The translations under genes were made by a program, and so were the position numbers. The notes beneath the pieces are model-generated. The model worked only from the letters and a program-made list of their open reading frames with translations, made no database searches and was not told the DNA's origin. Positions 5,672-6,263 of a stretch of DNA of 6,263 nucleotides are shown here, piece by piece; within the stretch, counting starts at the first letter, position 1; each line of letters begins with the position of its first letter. The stretch is from an uncultured Gammaproteobacteria bacterium. GTDB lineage: Bacteria > Pseudomonadota > Gammaproteobacteria > Pseudomonadales > Azotimanducaceae. Location: positions 1 through 6,263 of the forward strand of contig CAJWLI010000088.1 in NCBI GenBank assembly GCA_913043075.1. The letters are read 5' to 3'.

Positions 5672-6263
5672 TTGCCAGACGAGACCCTAACAGAACAGAT
5701 AAAAGGAATCAGAGAAAAAAAATACTCTTCCTTCGAATTAACTGAATTCTTGCTAGATAGAATAAAAGATAAAACCGAGCTCAACTGCTTTATATCAATA
5801 AATGACAATATACTTGAGGAAGCCAAGGCTGCTGACAAGGAATTAGAAAGCGGGAGCAATAAGCCTCTCTTAGGAATTCCAATCGCCCACAAAGATATAT
5901 TTTGCGAACATGGAACAAAGACGACAGCTGGTTCACAGATGTTGGAAAACTTTGTTGCTCCATATGACGCGACCGTGGTTTCAAACTTGAAAAGAGCAGG
6001 AGCAATCTCTCTTGGTAAAACCAATATGGACGAGTTTGCAATGGGCTCCTCAAACGAAACAAGTTTCTTTGGACCAGTCAAAAACCCTTGGGATGAAAGT
6101 AGAGTCCCAGGAGGGTCATCTGGGGGTTCCGCCGCTGCAGTTTCGGCAAGATTATGCAGTGCAGCGACTGGCACTGACACAGGTGGAAGTATCAGACAAC
6201 CGGCTTCATTTTGCGGAATTACTGGACTTAAGCCCACGTATGGAAGAGTTTCTCGTTGGGGAA
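5672..6263 (+). CDS. gatA: Aspartyl/glutamyl-tRNA(Asn/Gln) amidotransferase subunit A, N-terminal part (partial)
   Basis: The frame gives 197 residues and runs off the window end; full GatA is about 480-490 residues. GatA is the glutaminase subunit that releases ammonia for amidation of misacylated tRNA. The amidase-signature Ser-cisSer-Lys triad is complete: K74 in IAHKDIF, S149 in PGGSSGGSAAA and the nucleophile S173 in TDTGGSIRQPA. The 75- and 24-residue spacings equal those of characterised GatA enzymes. LGKTNMDEFAMGSSNE and GITGLKPTYGRVSR are also diagnostic. No ATG or GTG precedes codon 90, so the start is the TTG at 5672, just after the gatC TGA plus one codon, with GGAA at 5662-5665 as a plausible ribosome site. 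The predicted N-terminus then lines up with family members (LTEQIKGIREKKYSSFELT). gatC and gatA share a reading frame separated only by TGA-AAG. gatB is expected beyond the window. Confidence 0.97.
   Translation, partial: MPDETLTEQIKGIREKKYSSFELTEFLLDRIKDKTELNCFISINDNILEEAKAADKELESGSNKPLLGIPIAHKDIFCEHGTKTTAGSQMLENFVAPYDATVVSNLKRAGAISLGKTNMDEFAMGSSNETSFFGPVKNPWDESRVPGGSSGGSAAAVSARLCSAATGTDTGGSIRQPASFCGITGLKPTYGRVSRWG

Noticed and set aside
5374..6237. Long minus-strand open frame (287 codons) opposite gatC and gatA
   Set aside because: It is antisense to two genes with clear family motifs, and its translation is low-complexity and serine-rich, as expected for a shadow frame.
1..6263. Mobile element, CRISPR array, tRNA/rRNA or novel defence system
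   Set aside because: No terminal repeats, transposase motifs, spaced repeat arrays or RNA gene signatures were seen; the window is fully accounted for by conserved housekeeping genes.

Overview
This window is a stretch of chromosomal housekeeping DNA from a gammaproteobacterium. Two divergent gene groups flank a short AT-rich intergenic region (about 5122-5380). The leftward (minus-strand) group reads mreB, mreC, mreD, maf (yhdE type), rng and the first part of a yhdP-like gene. This is the gene order known from E. coli and Pseudomonas. The rightward (plus-strand) group is gatC followed by the first third of gatA, placed back to back with mreB as in Pseudomonas-type gammaproteobacteria. E. 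coli itself lacks GatCAB. MreB resembles E. coli and Pseudomonas MreB closely along its whole length. The DNA is AT-rich and the genes are tightly packed, which would suit a small-genome environmental lineage; that last point is inference. TGA serves as a normal stop codon in several genes.

Layout. 1-565 (minus) is the N-terminal part of a YhdP/AsmA-like protein, cut by the window edge. 562-2031 (minus) is ribonuclease G. 2042-2635 (minus) is a Maf nucleotide pyrophosphatase. 2632-3123 (minus) is MreD. 3126 to about 4004 (minus) is MreC, whose natural start appears to be an ATC codon. 4081-5121 (minus) is MreB. The intergenic region holds a perfect TATAAT hexamer for mreB, an inverted repeat in the presumed mreB leader, and an 11-bp direct repeat spaced 33 bp. 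5381-5668 (plus) is GatC, starting at GTG. 5672 to beyond the end (plus) is GatA, starting at TTG.

Function. MreB filaments, the single-span MreC and the multi-span MreD are core parts of the elongasome that directs lateral wall synthesis. The downstream maf, rng and yhdP genes are probably translated from the same long transcript, since the junctions are ATGA or GTGA overlaps or gaps of 2-10 nt. The exception is the 76-nt gap between mreB and mreC. GatC and GatA are subunits of the amidotransferase that makes Gln-tRNA(Gln) and/or Asn-tRNA(Asn) from misacylated precursors.

No undescribed system, mobile element, CRISPR array or RNA gene was seen. The points most worth a second look are the non-canonical mreC start, the repeat pair in the divergent promoter region, and unusual substitutions in RNase G.
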